Notes: generated by a model from the sequence alone, not told the origin. Counted from the stretch's first letter, positions 18,062 through 26,664 are shown. The stretch is 64,000 nucleotides of DNA from JALYXV01 sp963733505 (GCA_963733505.1 CAVTDW010000023.1:62001-126000); one strand, 5' to 3'. Made by a program: numbers and translations.

Positions 18062-20090
18062 CGTGACAGCCGGCGCCCGGTGTCGGCTCCGACTTCGTCA
18101 CCGTGATCGACGCCGGAGTGATCACCGGGTTGCTAACCATGTTGGTGGCGCAAGCAGCGGCGTTGCCGCAACCCGGCGTCATCACGTTGGTGAAACTCGC
18201 CTGATTCGAGATCGTCGACCCGTTGGCATCGCCCCCGTTGACCGTCACCTGGAACGTCAAGTTCTTGGTGCTCAACGCCGGCACCGAGGCCAGCGTCCAT
18301 GTGACCGTCCCGGTGGCGAAATTGACACTGCAGGCCGGAGCCGCACCGCAGCTCGCGGAGCCCGCCACATAGGTGGTGCCGGCCGGGATGGCGTCGGTGA
18401 TGGTCACCGTGCCGGAAGCGGTCCCTCCGGAGTTGGCGACGGTCAATTGGTAGGTGACTGGAGCTGCCTGGCCGGCGGTCACGGTCGTCCCGGCGCCTGG
18501 TGTCGGCTCGGACTTGACCACGGTGACCGACGCCGGGGTCACGACGGGGTTGGTAACGGTGTTGGTGGCGCAGGTGGCGGCGGTGCCGCAGCCCAGGGTC
18601 TTGATGTTCGTGAAGTTGGCGAGGTTGGAGATCGTTGACCCGTTGGCGTCGTTGGCGTTTACCGTCACCTGGAAAGACAGGGTTCCGGTGGTGGTCGCGG
18701 CGACCGACGTCATGGTCCAGGTGGCGGTGCCCGTGGCGAAGCTGACGCTGCAGTTCGGGGTGGACCCGCAGGTGGCGGAACCGGCCACATACGTGGTGCC
18801 CACGGGCGCCGCGTCGGTGACCACGACCTGGGCCGATCCGGTGCCACCTGAGTTGGTGACCGCCAATTGATAGGTGATCGGTGTCGCCTGCCCGCTGGTC
18901 ACGGTGGTCCCTGCGCCCGGCGTGGGCTCGGACTTGGCGACGGTGATCGAGGCCTGGGGTATGACCTTGATGATGACGATGGCAGGGGCGGAGAAGGCCA
19001 CGCCATCGTTGTTCCGGTAGGTGAACGTGTCGATGCCGCTGAAGTCCGGAGCCGGCGTGTAGGTGAAGGAGCCGTCGGCGTTGAGCGTGAAGGCGGCGGA
19101 ATGCGACGGTCCGGAGACGACCGAGGCGGTCAGCGTTCCGCCGCTCGGGGCGGAGTCGTTGCCCAGGACGCCGGGAGGGGGAACGGTCAGCGACTGGTTC
19201 TCGACCACCGAGTAGTTGTCGTTGACCGCTACGGGAGGGGCATGAGAGCTGATCTCGACCGGAGGCGAGTTGCCGGACTGCACCAATGCTCCCGACACCT
19301 TGTTCCCCAGGGCTTCAACGCCTCCTGTGTTGTTCTGGAGGGTCAGGGAGCCCTGGATGGTGTTGATGCCGCAACCGCCGTCGGTGGGATCGCCGATCAT
19401 GACGGGTCCGATCGCGCCGTTCACCGTGACGGAGCCGCCAATCGTGCTGCTGCACACTCGGATTGCCCCCGAGGAACTGGCGCTGATCGAACCCGTCAGC
19501 GTGGAGTTCTCCACGTCGATCGACCCACCGGCCTGGACGGTGATCCCGCCGGCGACCTGGGCGTTGACCACGCACACCGACCCGGTTGCCATGATCGTGC
19601 CGACGTGCTTGCCGGTGATGGTGGTCCCGCACGCCACGTCGTAGGAAATCGAGGCCGAACTCTGATCGAAGTTGGCGCTCCCCGAATAGGTCGCGGTGAC
19701 GGTGTGGCCGCCGGCACCCAACGGTGATGTCGAGAACGAGGCACTGCCTCTGACCAGGGTCTTCGTACTCGTCTGCACGCCATCTACTGCGAAACTCACC
19801 GAGCCGGTCGGGGTCCCGGTGGCGGGAGCAACGGGTGTGACCGTGGCCGTGAACGTGACCAATTGCCCGAACGCTGATGATCCAGGTGTCGCCACCAGGG
19901 ACGTCGTGGTGTTGACGTTTGTCGGCGGAGCAGGCGAAGGCCCCGTCGCGAGTCGGACCGCGGGCGCGGCCACGGCGCTGGGCGCCATCCCGGCGATGGG
20001 AACCAAGGCCAGCATCAGGACCAGTGGCAGCCCCATGGCGAGTACGACAACTGGCCGTCGCGGAGTGCGGCCGGATGTGAACGTTCGCAT
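17679..20090 (-). CDS. N-terminal segment of the DUF11-repeat protein, with signal peptide
   Basis: ATG 20090 follows an AGGGGG ribosome-binding site. Residues 1-45 are a signal peptide: basic MRTFTSGRTPRRP, hydrophobic VVVLAMGLPLVLMLALV, then an AVA-AP cleavage region. An Ig-like domain follows (TTTSLVATPGSSAFGQLVTFTATV...), then a Cys-containing beta stretch, a cadherin-like domain and the first DUF11 repeats (ITVAKSEPTPGAGTTVTSGQ). Coherent coding ends near 18070 at KSEPTPGAG; the remaining 130 codons to 17679 are out of frame. The continuing repeat is found in the next frame over, about 18061-17690. Confidence 0.8.
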   Translation of the reverse strand: MRTFTSGRTPRRPVVVLAMGLPLVLMLALVPIAGMAPSAVAAPAVRLATGPSPAPPTNVNTTTSLVATPGSSAFGQLVTFTATVTPVAPATGTPTGSVSFAVDGVQTSTKTLVRGSASFSTSPLGAGGHTVTATYSGSANFDQSSASISYDVACGTTITGKHVGTIMATGSVCVVNAQVAGGITVQAGGSIDVENSTLTGSISASSSGAIRVCSSTIGGSVTVNGAIGPVMIGDPTDGGCGINTIQGSLTLQNNTGGVEALGNKVSGALVQSGNSPPVEISSHAPPVAVNDNYSVVENQSLTVPPPGVLGNDSAPSGGTLTASVVSGPSHSAAFTLNADGSFTYTPAPDFSGIDTFTYRNNDGVAFSAPAIVIIKVIPQASITVAKSEPTPGAGTTVTSGQATPITYQLAVTNSGGTGSAQVVVTDAAPVGTTYVAGSATCGSTPNCSVSFATGTATWTMTSVAATTTGTLSFQVTVNANDANGSTISNLANFTNIKTLGCGTAATCATNTVTNPVVTPASVTVVKSEPTPGAGTTVTAGQAAPVTYQLTVANSGGTASGTVTITDAIPAGTTYVAGSASCGAAPACSVNFATGTVTWTLASVPALSTKNLTFQVTVNGGDANGSTISNQASFTNVMTPGCGNAAACATNMVSNPVITPASITVTKSEPTPGAGCHGERGPGDADHLPVGRRQLGRHCFGLRDGDRRHPGGIHLRGGLGQLWGHPELQRDFRLRDDYVDADVGVGGEYQQLDLPGVGQSQRRQRIEDRQHGQLHQCQDAGLWQCRHLCHQHGVEPGVVSAFDH

Positions 20091-20307
20091 AGCCCCCTGA
20101 GTTCTGTAAGCCCCCCGTGCTGCAAGTTTTGGACGGTACCAAGTTTCGTTCGGGATTGGTGGCGGGGTGTCGGGGGTTTGCGCGCGGGATAGCTCCGGCT
20201 CTACCGCGGGACGCCCGTGCGATCACCTGAACGGCAACAACTCCGTGCAGACCGTCCCACCGGCGACGTGGACACGCAGGGCAGGAGCTGACGGAGCATC
20301 GCCGGCC

Positions 20308-20907
20308 GTGGCCCTCTTCGCTCGAAAGGCCGAGCCGGCGCTCGCGTCTCAGCCGGAGCCGGAGCCGGACCAAACGGAGCCGGGGCTCGAGTGCGTGGTG
20401 CCGCTCGTTCGGGCCGACGCTCACTGGGAAGAACTGGCCGATCCGTCCGCACCGGTCGTCGAGGCCCTGGTCGGGTCGCTCGTCGTGGTGTACGCCTTCG
20501 ACGAGGACACCCGGTTCCGCATGGTCGCGCAGCGCGATCTAGTACGGCTCGGAGTGGATCGAGACGCCCTGGCGGTCGCCGCCTATGACCACCTCCTCGA
20601 CCGGATGGCCGACCTCCAACTTCTCGATCGTCCCGATGGCTGTGGCATGGTCCGCCTCGACGGAAACCTCGAATCGTCGGCCATCCTCGTGCCCCAGCTG
20701 TGGCACGACATCGGCGAGATACTCGGCGACGACGTCCTCGTCGCCGTGCCCGCCCGAGACATCGTGCTGTTCTGCGGCGCCGGCAACGATGCCGTGAAGC
20801 CAGCGCTTCGAGCGGCCCGGGACCGGGTCCTTGCCGTGGGCGACCACAAGATCACTACGGACCTGTTCCGGTTCCACGCCGAGTCGTGGCAGGTCGAGCC
20901 GGGGTAG
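20308..20907 (+). CDS. DUF1444-like protein
   Basis: A 199-residue cytoplasmic protein starting at GTG 20308 with a GGAG some 11 nt upstream. The open frame continues upstream to 20167 but that part has no credible start. VVPLVRADAHWEELADP, GSLVVVYAFDEDTRFRMV, and ILVPQLWHDIGEILGDDVLVAVPARDIVLFC resemble the DUF1444 (YtpQ) family; function unknown. The tail GDHKITTDLFRFHAESW is well formed. It runs just upstream of the methyltransferase gene on the same strand. Confidence 0.65.
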   Translation: MALFARKAEPALASQPEPEPDQTEPGLECVVPLVRADAHWEELADPSAPVVEALVGSLVVVYAFDEDTRFRMVAQRDLVRLGVDRDALAVAAYDHLLDRMADLQLLDRPDGCGMVRLDGNLESSAILVPQLWHDIGEILGDDVLVAVPARDIVLFCGAGNDAVKPALRAARDRVLAVGDHKITTDLFRFHAESWQVEPG

Positions 20908-20923
20908 CGCCAGACTGAACGGC

Positions 20924-21718
20924 GTGGCCCGCGAGCAGCGCCTGGTATTTGGGGAGGTCGCTGAGCTATACGACAAGGCTCGCCCCACCTACCCGCCCGC
21001 GTTGATCGACCACCTCGGCGCCCTCGCGGGCCCCGGGGGCCGGGCCCTCGACGTGGGTTGCGGCACCGGCAAAGCGACGGTGCTCCTGGCGGAACGGGGT
21101 CTCCGCGGTGTCGGGCTGGAGCCCGACCCAGACATGGCCGCCGTCGCCCGGCGCAATCTGGCGCCGTTCCCCGCTTGGTCGGTGGCGACCGGCGACTTCG
21201 AGGAGTACGGCGCGGACGGTCCCGCCGGAGCCGGGGGGACCGCATCCGCAGCGTCCGGATTCGACCTGCTCACCAGCGCCCAGGCATGGCACTGGCTCGA
21301 CCCCCAGCGACGCTTCCACCAGGCGGCGCGACTCCTGCGGTCGGGCGGCTGGCTGGCCCTGTTCTGGAACCGGACCGCGGATGACAGCTCGGCGGTCCGC
21401 CGGGACGTCGACGCCGTGTATGCCGAGTTATTCCCCGGGCTGTCGCACCATGGCGCCCTTACGTCGGGGCGCCCACCGGCGGGATCACCGCCGGTGGAGG
21501 CCGGTTTCGACGAGCCGCTGTGGCGAGTGTTCCCGTGGGTGTGCCGCTACACGACGAGTGAGTGGACGGACCTGGCGCAAACCCACTCCGATCACCGCAT
21601 GCTTGCGGCCGACCAGCGACAGATCCTCCTCGACCGTCTCATCGCGGTCATCGACGGCCACGGCGGCACCTACGACCATCCGTACAACTGCTGGTTGTGG
21701 ACCGCCCGGCGGCGTTGA
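20924..21718 (+). CDS. Class I SAM-dependent methyltransferase
   Basis: 264 residues from GTG 20924, 16 bp after the previous gene. Motif I is ALDVGCGTGKAT (residues 41-52), which binds S-adenosylmethionine, and GLEPDPDM is the acidic loop after strand 2. FDLLTSAQAWHWLDP is motif IV of the Methyltransf_11 group, and LRSGGWLALFWN follows. The N-terminal VFGEVAELYDKARPTYP is typical of this family. The substrate cannot be told from sequence. The start lacks a strong ribosome-binding site, so coupling to the upstream gene is possible. Confidence 0.85.
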   Translation: MAREQRLVFGEVAELYDKARPTYPPALIDHLGALAGPGGRALDVGCGTGKATVLLAERGLRGVGLEPDPDMAAVARRNLAPFPAWSVATGDFEEYGADGPAGAGGTASAASGFDLLTSAQAWHWLDPQRRFHQAARLLRSGGWLALFWNRTADDSSAVRRDVDAVYAELFPGLSHHGALTSGRPPAGSPPVEAGFDEPLWRVFPWVCRYTTSEWTDLAQTHSDHRMLAADQRQILLDRLIAVIDGHGGTYDHPYNCWLWTARRR

Positions 21719-21780
21719 CGAGGTCCCGCGGGCCTTCCGGTGCCGCCGTTCGCGAAAGTCCCCGCGGTACCCTCAGGGTC

Positions 21781-22527
21781 GTGCGGCGTGTCACGGTTTC
21801 GTTGGCGGGTTTGGTTCTGCTGTTGGGCGCCTGCGGAGGCGGCCACGCCAAGGTGGCAGCGCCGCCGGTGACGACCACGACGGTCGAGCCCACGACGACG
21901 ACGACGACCGATCCCGGTCCGCCCCAGGGGACCTTCCTGGTGGCGACGCCCAAGTCGAGTCCCTTGCAGTACTCGGCGAGTCCCGGTGGCCCACCGGTCG
22001 GAACGCTGCCGACGGTCACATGGGGCGGCCAGACGGTCCGTCCTGTCGTCAGCGAGACCGACACATGGGTCCAGATTGGGTTGGACAAGCGACCCAACCT
22101 TTCTACGGCGTGGGTACCCCGTGACGGGGTCGACCTGGCGTTGACCGCCTATCGCATCGAGATCTCGATCAGCAAGCGCAACTTGACCCTGTTCCAGAAC
22201 GGGACGGCGATTCACAGCGCCCCGGTCGGCGTCGGCAAGGCAATCTGGCCGACACCGATGGGTCGAACATTCGTCGATGCCGTCGTGGCCACCCCCAAGT
22301 TCCAGCTGTACATCTACGGGCCCACCGTGTTGATCCTGGGTAGCCACTCCGACGTGTTCACTGATTTCGACGGCGGTGACGGCACGGTCGCCATTCACGG
22401 TTACCCGTCCGACCCTGGCTCGACCATGGGCGTGGCGTCCTCCCATGGTTGCATCCGGGCCAGCCCCGCGACCATCAGCGCCATCGACATCGTGCCCCTC
22501 GGCACCCCCGTCGACGTCGTGGCCTGA
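21781..22527 (+). CDS. L,D-transpeptidase (YkuD) lipoprotein
   Basis: Cell-wall enzyme that cross-links peptidoglycan stem peptides. GTG 21781 gives a lipoprotein signal peptide ending LLLGAC (Cys18), then a threonine-rich linker (TTTTVEPTTTTTT). An SH3-like segment follows at about residues 55-115. The catalytic YkuD domain has VAIHGYPSD and the active-site motif SSHGCIRAS near the C-terminus, with the catalytic Cys and His present. The 248 residues are a normal length. It should be anchored outside the membrane. Confidence 0.9.
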   Translation: MRRVTVSLAGLVLLLGACGGGHAKVAAPPVTTTTVEPTTTTTTDPGPPQGTFLVATPKSSPLQYSASPGGPPVGTLPTVTWGGQTVRPVVSETDTWVQIGLDKRPNLSTAWVPRDGVDLALTAYRIEISISKRNLTLFQNGTAIHSAPVGVGKAIWPTPMGRTFVDAVVATPKFQLYIYGPTVLILGSHSDVFTDFDGGDGTVAIHGYPSDPGSTMGVASSHGCIRASPATISAIDIVPLGTPVDVVA

Positions 22528-22557
22528 CCCAGAACGGGGGAGAACCGAGTCAATCGC

Positions 22558-23012
22558 AGGAGGGGTCATGGCTGTCACGCGCGCGAGAGCGGGTGAAGGG
22601 GATCAGCTCAGCATGCTGTCCTCGTGACCTTTGATCCCCGTTGGGGCACAAACGCCGGCATCATCGGTGATTGCCGCGTGACCAAGGCCCGTGCGCCACC
22701 GGCCGCAAAAGAACGCGCCTGGAACCGGGCGAAGTCCCCGGACGGTCCGACTCGGTCCCCGGTCCGATTTCGTGGCAGGTATCCGGGGCACTCCGAATCA
22801 CGACACTGCGCTGAATGTGCACAAAAGGCGGATTCAGGTCGTTCAGGATGGGGTCATGGCTTGTTCACGCCGCGCTGACAGCCGGGAGACAGGGCGGAAA
22901 TCCAGCTCAGCCATGCTGACTCCGTGACCCATTGATCCCCGTTGGGGCACAAACGCCGGCATCATCGGTGATTGCCGGCGTCGAGCAGGCCCGTTGCGCC
23001 ACAGGGCCGCCA
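22558..23012. repeat. Duplicated ~150-bp intergenic element (two copies)
   Basis: Copy 1 (about 22558-22706) and copy 2 (about 22847-23012) are in the same orientation. Both start with ggggtcatggct, contain cagctcagc-catgctg and a gtgacc, and share a 45-bp identical core beginning tgatccccgttggggcac (22631-22675 and 22934-22978). The core can fold: TCCCC-gtt-GGGG, and in copy 2 GCCGGCATCA-TCGG-TGAT-t-GCCGGC. No reading frame is conserved between copies, so it is not protein-coding. The whole gap 22528-23073 holds only this element, its 140-bp spacer and a terminator hairpin. Confidence 0.7.
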
Positions 23013-23030
23013 ACTACAACAACTACAACT

Positions 23031-23070
23031 GACGAGGTCCCCGAGCTCCTCCTGGTCCGGGGACCTCGTC
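23031..23070. terminator. Hairpin terminator, 13-bp perfect stem
   Basis: gacgaggtccccg (23031-23043) pairs with cggggacctcgtc (23058-23070) around a 14-nt loop. It lies just past the stop of the minus-strand LapA-like gene and can end its transcript. No T run is visible. Confidence 0.65.
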
Positions 23071-23073
23071 GCG

Positions 23074-23364
23074 TCACCCACTCACGGGTTGGGTCAAGGT
23101 TTGCGGCCGGCCCGGCCGGCCCGGCCGGCCCGGGCCGGCCCGGCGGCCGTGGAGCAGGTAGCCGGCGACGAAGCCGAGCAAGTTGGTCACCAGCAGGACC
23201 CAGATCAAACGCGACCGGGTGTGGAAGAAGACGAAGCTGACCTTCACCTGCTGGGTGTTGCCCAGGATGAACGCCACCAACACGGCGATCACAAGCCCGG
23301 CGAGAACCAGCTTCGCCACCTGATCATGGCTAGTGGACGGTTGCTTCTTGGGCTCTTCACTCAC
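23074..23364 (-). CDS. LapA-domain (DUF1049) small membrane protein
   Basis: 96 residues from GTG 23364, which has an AGGAG ribosome-binding site 6 nt upstream. Two transmembrane helices are clear: LVLAGLVIAVLVAFILGN and IWVLLVTNLLGFVAGYLL, separated by QQVKVSFVFFHTRSRL, the typical DUF1049/LapA pattern. The C-terminus GRRAGPGRPGRPGRP comes from a GGCCC-rich simple repeat (about 23106-23145). In other bacteria the family takes part in envelope assembly; here it stands alone. Confidence 0.8.
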   Translation of the reverse strand: MSEEPKKQPSTSHDQVAKLVLAGLVIAVLVAFILGNTQQVKVSFVFFHTRSRLIWVLLVTNLLGFVAGYLLHGRRAGPGRPGRPGRPQTLTQPVSG

Positions 23365-23455
23365 TCGCAACTCCTTGAGCAGACCCCTTCAGCATGACGC
23401 CTATTGTGCCGGTGGCGCGTGCTTCACCGCCGAGTCGCCCGGGTAGGGCTGCCAC

Positions 23456-24139
23456 GTGAACGTGGATCCGACGCCAGGGGCGGTCTTGTTCGATGTCGAC
23501 GGCACCCTGGTCGACACCAACTACTTGCACGTATGCGCCTGGCTAGGGGCTTTCCAAGCGGTGGGCTGCCCAGTCGACGGTACGGACGTGCACCGGGCGA
23601 TCGGGATGGGAGCCGAGCAGCTGCTCGAGCGGCTGCTCGGAGCCGAGACCGCCCAGCGCGTCGGCGACGCCGCCCGGGAGGAACACACGGCCCGCTACCA
23701 ACGGACCTTTCCCCTGATGCGCCGCTTCGAAGGTGCGGGAACCCTTCTTCGCGCCGTCGCCCAGCAGGCGACCGTCGTCCTGGCCACCTCGGCCAGTTCG
23801 GCGGAGTTGTCGGCTCTTCGTGCGACCCTGGACGCCGACGATGTGGTGGCCGCCATCACCTCGGCAGAGGACGTCGATGCGGCCAAGCCGCAACCCGATC
23901 TGGTCGAGGTTGCCCTCGAACGGGCGGGCGTCCACGCCGATCGGGCCGTGTTCGTCGGTGACACCGTCTGGGACGTCGAAGCGGCGCGACGAGCGGGCGT
24001 GCCGTGCGTAGCCGTACTCACCGGAGGGATCAGTCGCTCGGAACTCGCCGACGCCGGTGCCATAGCGGTGTATCAGAACTGCACCGAATTATTGCAAAGA
24101 CTCGAAGCAAGTCCGCTTCGGAGAGTTTTCGGAGCGTAG
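23456..24139 (+). CDS. HAD-family hydrolase (phosphoglycolate-phosphatase-like)
   Basis: Cytoplasmic phosphatase of 227 residues. Motif I is FDVDGTLVD with Asp13 and Asp15, motif II is LATSAS, motif III uses the Lys in DAAKPQPD, and motif IV is FVGDTVWDVEAA. The cap domain lies between residues ~25 and 90. A GTG at 23462 is an alternative start. The substrate is not predictable; sugar phosphates and phosphoglycolate are usual for this subgroup. A strong hairpin lies 58 bp after the stop. Confidence 0.85.
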   Translation: MNVDPTPGAVLFDVDGTLVDTNYLHVCAWLGAFQAVGCPVDGTDVHRAIGMGAEQLLERLLGAETAQRVGDAAREEHTARYQRTFPLMRRFEGAGTLLRAVAQQATVVLATSASSAELSALRATLDADDVVAAITSAEDVDAAKPQPDLVEVALERAGVHADRAVFVGDTVWDVEAARRAGVPCVAVLTGGISRSELADAGAIAVYQNCTELLQRLEASPLRRVFGA

Positions 24140-24196
24140 GAACTTCCGGCCCGATACCGAAGTCCTCTCGAATACATATCTAGTGGCCGGACGCGC

Positions 24197-24230
24197 CACC
24201 GCCGTGCCCGATATGACGGGCACGGCGGTG
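24197..24230. terminator. Bidirectional terminator hairpin
   Basis: caccgccgtgcccg (24197-24210) and cgggcacggcggtg (24217-24230) form a perfect 14-bp stem with a 6-nt loop. It lies between the convergent HAD gene and the small hydrophilic gene. On the plus strand it is followed by atcagagtttt. Confidence 0.8.
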
Positions 24231-24249
24231 ATCAGAGTTTTACGGGTTG

Positions 24250-24591
24250 TTAGCTGGCGCTGCCCATGCCGGTCGGAGCAGTCGAACTGTCCGTCACCGA
24301 CTCTTGGGGATCGATGCCAGTGGAGTCACGGGCGGTGGAACCACCGACGGGACGGTTGGTCGGGCCCTGGGTGCCGAGGTCATAGCGGCCGGCTTCCTTG
24401 CCGTCCTGCTCAGTCATGCTCTCGCCACCGGTCACGCCTTGGACCTTCTCGCCAGCGCCCTCGGGCGCCATCGAGCCGCCGCCACCGCCAGTCGGACCGA
24501 CCTGACCCTCGCGGTTGGTGTCCTCGGGAGCGTCCTGTCCGGTCAGCTGCCTGCTGACACCTTCAGCTCGCTCTTGCTTCTCATCAGCCAT
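24250..24591 (-). CDS. Small hydrophilic acidic glycine-rich protein
   Basis: 113 residues from ATG 24591, preceded by GAGGAG with 9 nt spacing. The product is hydrophilic and disordered-looking: MADEKQERAEGVSRQL, GPTGGGGGSMAPEGAGE, and STARDSTGIDPQESVTD. It has no Cys and no hydrophobic segment. Such proteins in actinobacteria are often stress-related, but no family is recognised. It ends at the bidirectional hairpin. Confidence 0.6.
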   Translation of the reverse strand: MADEKQERAEGVSRQLTGQDAPEDTNREGQVGPTGGGGGSMAPEGAGEKVQGVTGGESMTEQDGKEAGRYDLGTQGPTNRPVGGSTARDSTGIDPQESVTDSSTAPTGMGSAS

Positions 24592-24839
24592 CGGTAAGTT
24601 CTCCTCTCGGCGGGTTTCATTTACGTCTATACCCGGTCGTTCGGCAACCCAATCATGGGGTGGCCTCGCCCCAGGGGCCGGCCACCATTTACCCGATGGG
24701 GGGTTTCTGGGTAGTCCACGCCGCAATGGAGACGACGCGCTACCGAGCGCTTCGATGAGCACCGACCCGGGGATACCCCCTGTTGGTCTCGACCGGGTAT
24801 GGCGGCCTTCGCCGCCGCCACCTCGAACGGCCGAGCGGG

Positions 24840-26000
24840 ATGAAGGCGGACGCGCGATGGCAGCCGATGGGGCATGGTGGAGGCGTGGAACGGGGCGTCT
24901 TGATCGGTCTGGCTGCTCTGCGATGGGCCGCCTGGCTCGGACTGACCGTGGTCGCCCTGGTCAACCTCCACCGCGACCATCACCCCACATTGGTCGTCCT
25001 CGCCATCGTCGTCACTGCTGCGGTGACCGCGGCCGACCAACTGGTGCTCGTGGGGCCCCGGTGGCCGTCGGCCTTGCGGCCTCCCCTCGTCGCCGTCGAA
25101 GTGGCCGTGGCGGCACTGGTGATCGGCGCCGACGGGTGGGTCCACCAGGCGTCGGCCACCGGACAGACCCTGGCCGGAATCTGGCCCCTGCCCGCCATCT
25201 TGGTGGCGGCCGTGGCGGGCGGCGTCGTGTGGGGCGCGGGCGTCGGGGCAGTACTCAGCGCCGCCCGATTCACGGCTGTCGTCGTCGCCGCGGGCCACGC
25301 CGGGGCGACGGGCCGTGACCTGTTAGGCGCCTTCACGACCGGCATGTCCTGGGTTGTCGTCGGGGCAGTGTGCGGCACCATCATCCACCTGCTGCGCCGG
25401 GCCCAGCACCAGCTGGCCGAAGCCGAGGCGCGCGACCGCATTGCCCGAGACCTGCATGATGGAGTCCTGCAGACCCTGGCCATGATCGAACGGCGATCCG
25501 ACTCGGCTGACATCGCGCGCTTGGCGCGCGACCAGGAGCGTGACCTCCGCACCTATCTCTTCGGCGACCGTTCCGGGTCGGGCAACCTCCCGGCGGAGTT
25601 GCGCCAGGCGGCAGCACGGGCGGAACGAGCCTGGCCCGCCACCGCCGTGACCGTGACCGTGACCGACGACGTGCCGCACCTTCGCTCCGAACAGGTCGAG
25701 GCGGTGGTCGGCGCGGCGACCGAAGCCCTGACCAACGCCGCCAAGCACGGGCATGCGGGGCGCGTCGTGGTGTTTGCCGACATCGACGAGTCGTCGGGGG
25801 GATTGTTCCTCACCATCAAAGATGACGGGCGGGGATTCGACCCGGCGACGATCGTGGAGGGAGTGGGGATGGCTCGCAGCATCCGCGGTCGGGTCGAGGA
25901 CCTCGGGGGGCGGGTCGAGTTCGCCTCCGCGGGCGGCGACGGGACCGAGGTCCGCATCGCCTTGCCCGCGATCCAGAAGCGCCGGGCGCCTCGTGGCTGA
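24840..26000 (+). CDS. Sensor histidine kinase, NarL/DesK type
   Basis: Membrane sensor of a two-component system. Several hydrophobic helices fill residues ~20-185. The dimerisation helix has RIARDLHDGVLQTLAM with the phospho-accepting His, the HisKA_3 type. HATPase_c follows with an N box EALTNAAKHGHAG, then IKDDGRGFDP and a G box GVGMARSIRGRVEDLGG. The start is uncertain: ATG 24840, ATG 24867 or GTG 24885 are all possible. The stop overlaps the start of the response regulator, so the pair is translationally coupled. The signal is unknown. Confidence 0.85.
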   Translation: MKADARWQPMGHGGGVERGVLIGLAALRWAAWLGLTVVALVNLHRDHHPTLVVLAIVVTAAVTAADQLVLVGPRWPSALRPPLVAVEVAVAALVIGADGWVHQASATGQTLAGIWPLPAILVAAVAGGVVWGAGVGAVLSAARFTAVVVAAGHAGATGRDLLGAFTTGMSWVVVGAVCGTIIHLLRRAQHQLAEAEARDRIARDLHDGVLQTLAMIERRSDSADIARLARDQERDLRTYLFGDRSGSGNLPAELRQAAARAERAWPATAVTVTVTDDVPHLRSEQVEAVVGAATEALTNAAKHGHAGRVVVFADIDESSGGLFLTIKDDGRGFDPATIVEGVGMARSIRGRVEDLGGRVEFASAGGDGTEVRIALPAIQKRRAPRG

Positions 26001-26664
26001 CCCGACGTCACCCGCCAGCCCAACGTCACCCGCCACCTACACGGTGGTCATCGCCGACGACCACCCCACCGTGCGCTCCGGTATCCGGGCCGACATGACA
26101 CCGCCGCTGGTCGTCGTCGGTGAGGCGGGCGACGCCACCGAGGCGCTGGCGTTGATCGATGCCCTGCAGCCCCACCTGGTCGTGTGCGACCTCAACATGC
26201 CCGAAGGCGGAGGGCTCCGGGTCGTGCGGGAAACGACGGCTCGCTACGGCGACGCGGTCAAGGTCGTGGTGTTTACGGTGTCCGAACACGAACGAGATCT
26301 CCTCGATGCAGTCGCGAGCGGCGCGTATGGCTACCTGACCAAATCCACGCCTGGTCCCGAGTTGCACCGCCAGCTGCTGCGCGCCGTAGGGGGCGATCCG
26401 CCCTTCGCCCCCCAGCTCGCCACCCTCCTGCTGGGCGAGTTCCGCCGAGTGGCCCGTCAGGCGACGGGGACCAACCCCTTGTCGGACCGCGAACGCGAGG
26501 TCCTCAATCTGGTCGCCCGCGGGTACACCTACAGGCAAGTCGGCAAGGAACTCTTCATTGCCGAGAAGACCGTGGAGAACCACGTCCGCAACATCTTGGG
26601 CAAGCTCCACCTGACCCGGCGGGCGGAGCTGATCCGCTGGGCCGCTGACCACGACATCCGGTAA
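25993..26664 (+). CDS. Response regulator, NarL/LuxR family
   Basis: 223 residues from GTG 25993, overlapping the kinase stop. The receiver domain has the acidic pair ADDH, phospho-acceptor Asp66 in VVCDLNMPEG, FTVSEHERD and the Lys in YLTKSTPG. The LuxR-type DNA-binding domain is at the C-terminus: LSDREREVLNLVARGYTYRQ, then EKTVENHVRNILGKLHL. It is the partner of the adjacent HisKA_3 kinase. Confidence 0.92.
   Translation: MADPTSPASPTSPATYTVVIADDHPTVRSGIRADMTPPLVVVGEAGDATEALALIDALQPHLVVCDLNMPEGGGLRVVRETTARYGDAVKVVVFTVSEHERDLLDAVASGAYGYLTKSTPGPELHRQLLRAVGGDPPFAPQLATLLLGEFRRVARQATGTNPLSDREREVLNLVARGYTYRQVGKELFIAEKTVENHVRNILGKLHLTRRAELIRWAADHDIR

Larger units (their letters stand above)
13020..18930. 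repeat. About fifteen tandem 420-bp DUF11-coding repeats with a 1,260-bp higher-order unit
   Basis: The marker ccggcccccggggtcggct recurs at about 13021, 13441, 13861, 14281, 14701, 15121, 15541, 15961, 16381, 16801, 17221 and 17641, then in diverged form near 18070, 18490 and 18910. The spacing is 420 bp. From 13441 to 17220 three unit types alternate (marker followed by ccgacttgacc, cgctcttggtc, or ccgacttcacc), giving three copies of a 1,260-bp super-repeat. Confidence 0.9.
10157..20090 (-). other. Giant secreted DUF11-repeat / parallel beta-helix protein gene, interrupted by frame shifts
   Basis: Read through six one-base shifts, this locus encodes one protein of about 3,300 residues. 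In order it has a signal peptide, a bacterial Ig-like domain, a short beta-helix-like stretch, a cadherin-like domain (VLGNDSAPSGGTLTA), about 15 DUF11-type repeats of 140 residues, a second cadherin-like domain and a C-terminal parallel beta-helix rich in ITNN/ISNN turns. No LPXTG or membrane anchor closes it (end ...GFSNCSLP), so it is probably released or held non-covalently at the cell surface. Frame breaks lie near 18070, 17690, 16938, 16512, 15900 and 13393. Between them the units keep coding constraint, so recent mutation or sequence error is more likely than long decay. Confidence 0.8.

Noticed and set aside
13020..18930. Regular spacing of identical units suggested a CRISPR-like array.
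   Set aside because: Units are 420 bp, fully coding and lack short direct repeats separated by unique spacers. No cas gene is in the window.
22620..22878. An 84-codon plus-strand frame starting in the duplicated intergenic element.
   Set aside because: The second copy of the element breaks this frame at once, so coding is not conserved.
23106..23145. GGCCC-rich simple repeat as a possible origin or regulatory site.
   Set aside because: It is explained by the GRP-rich tail of the LapA-like protein.
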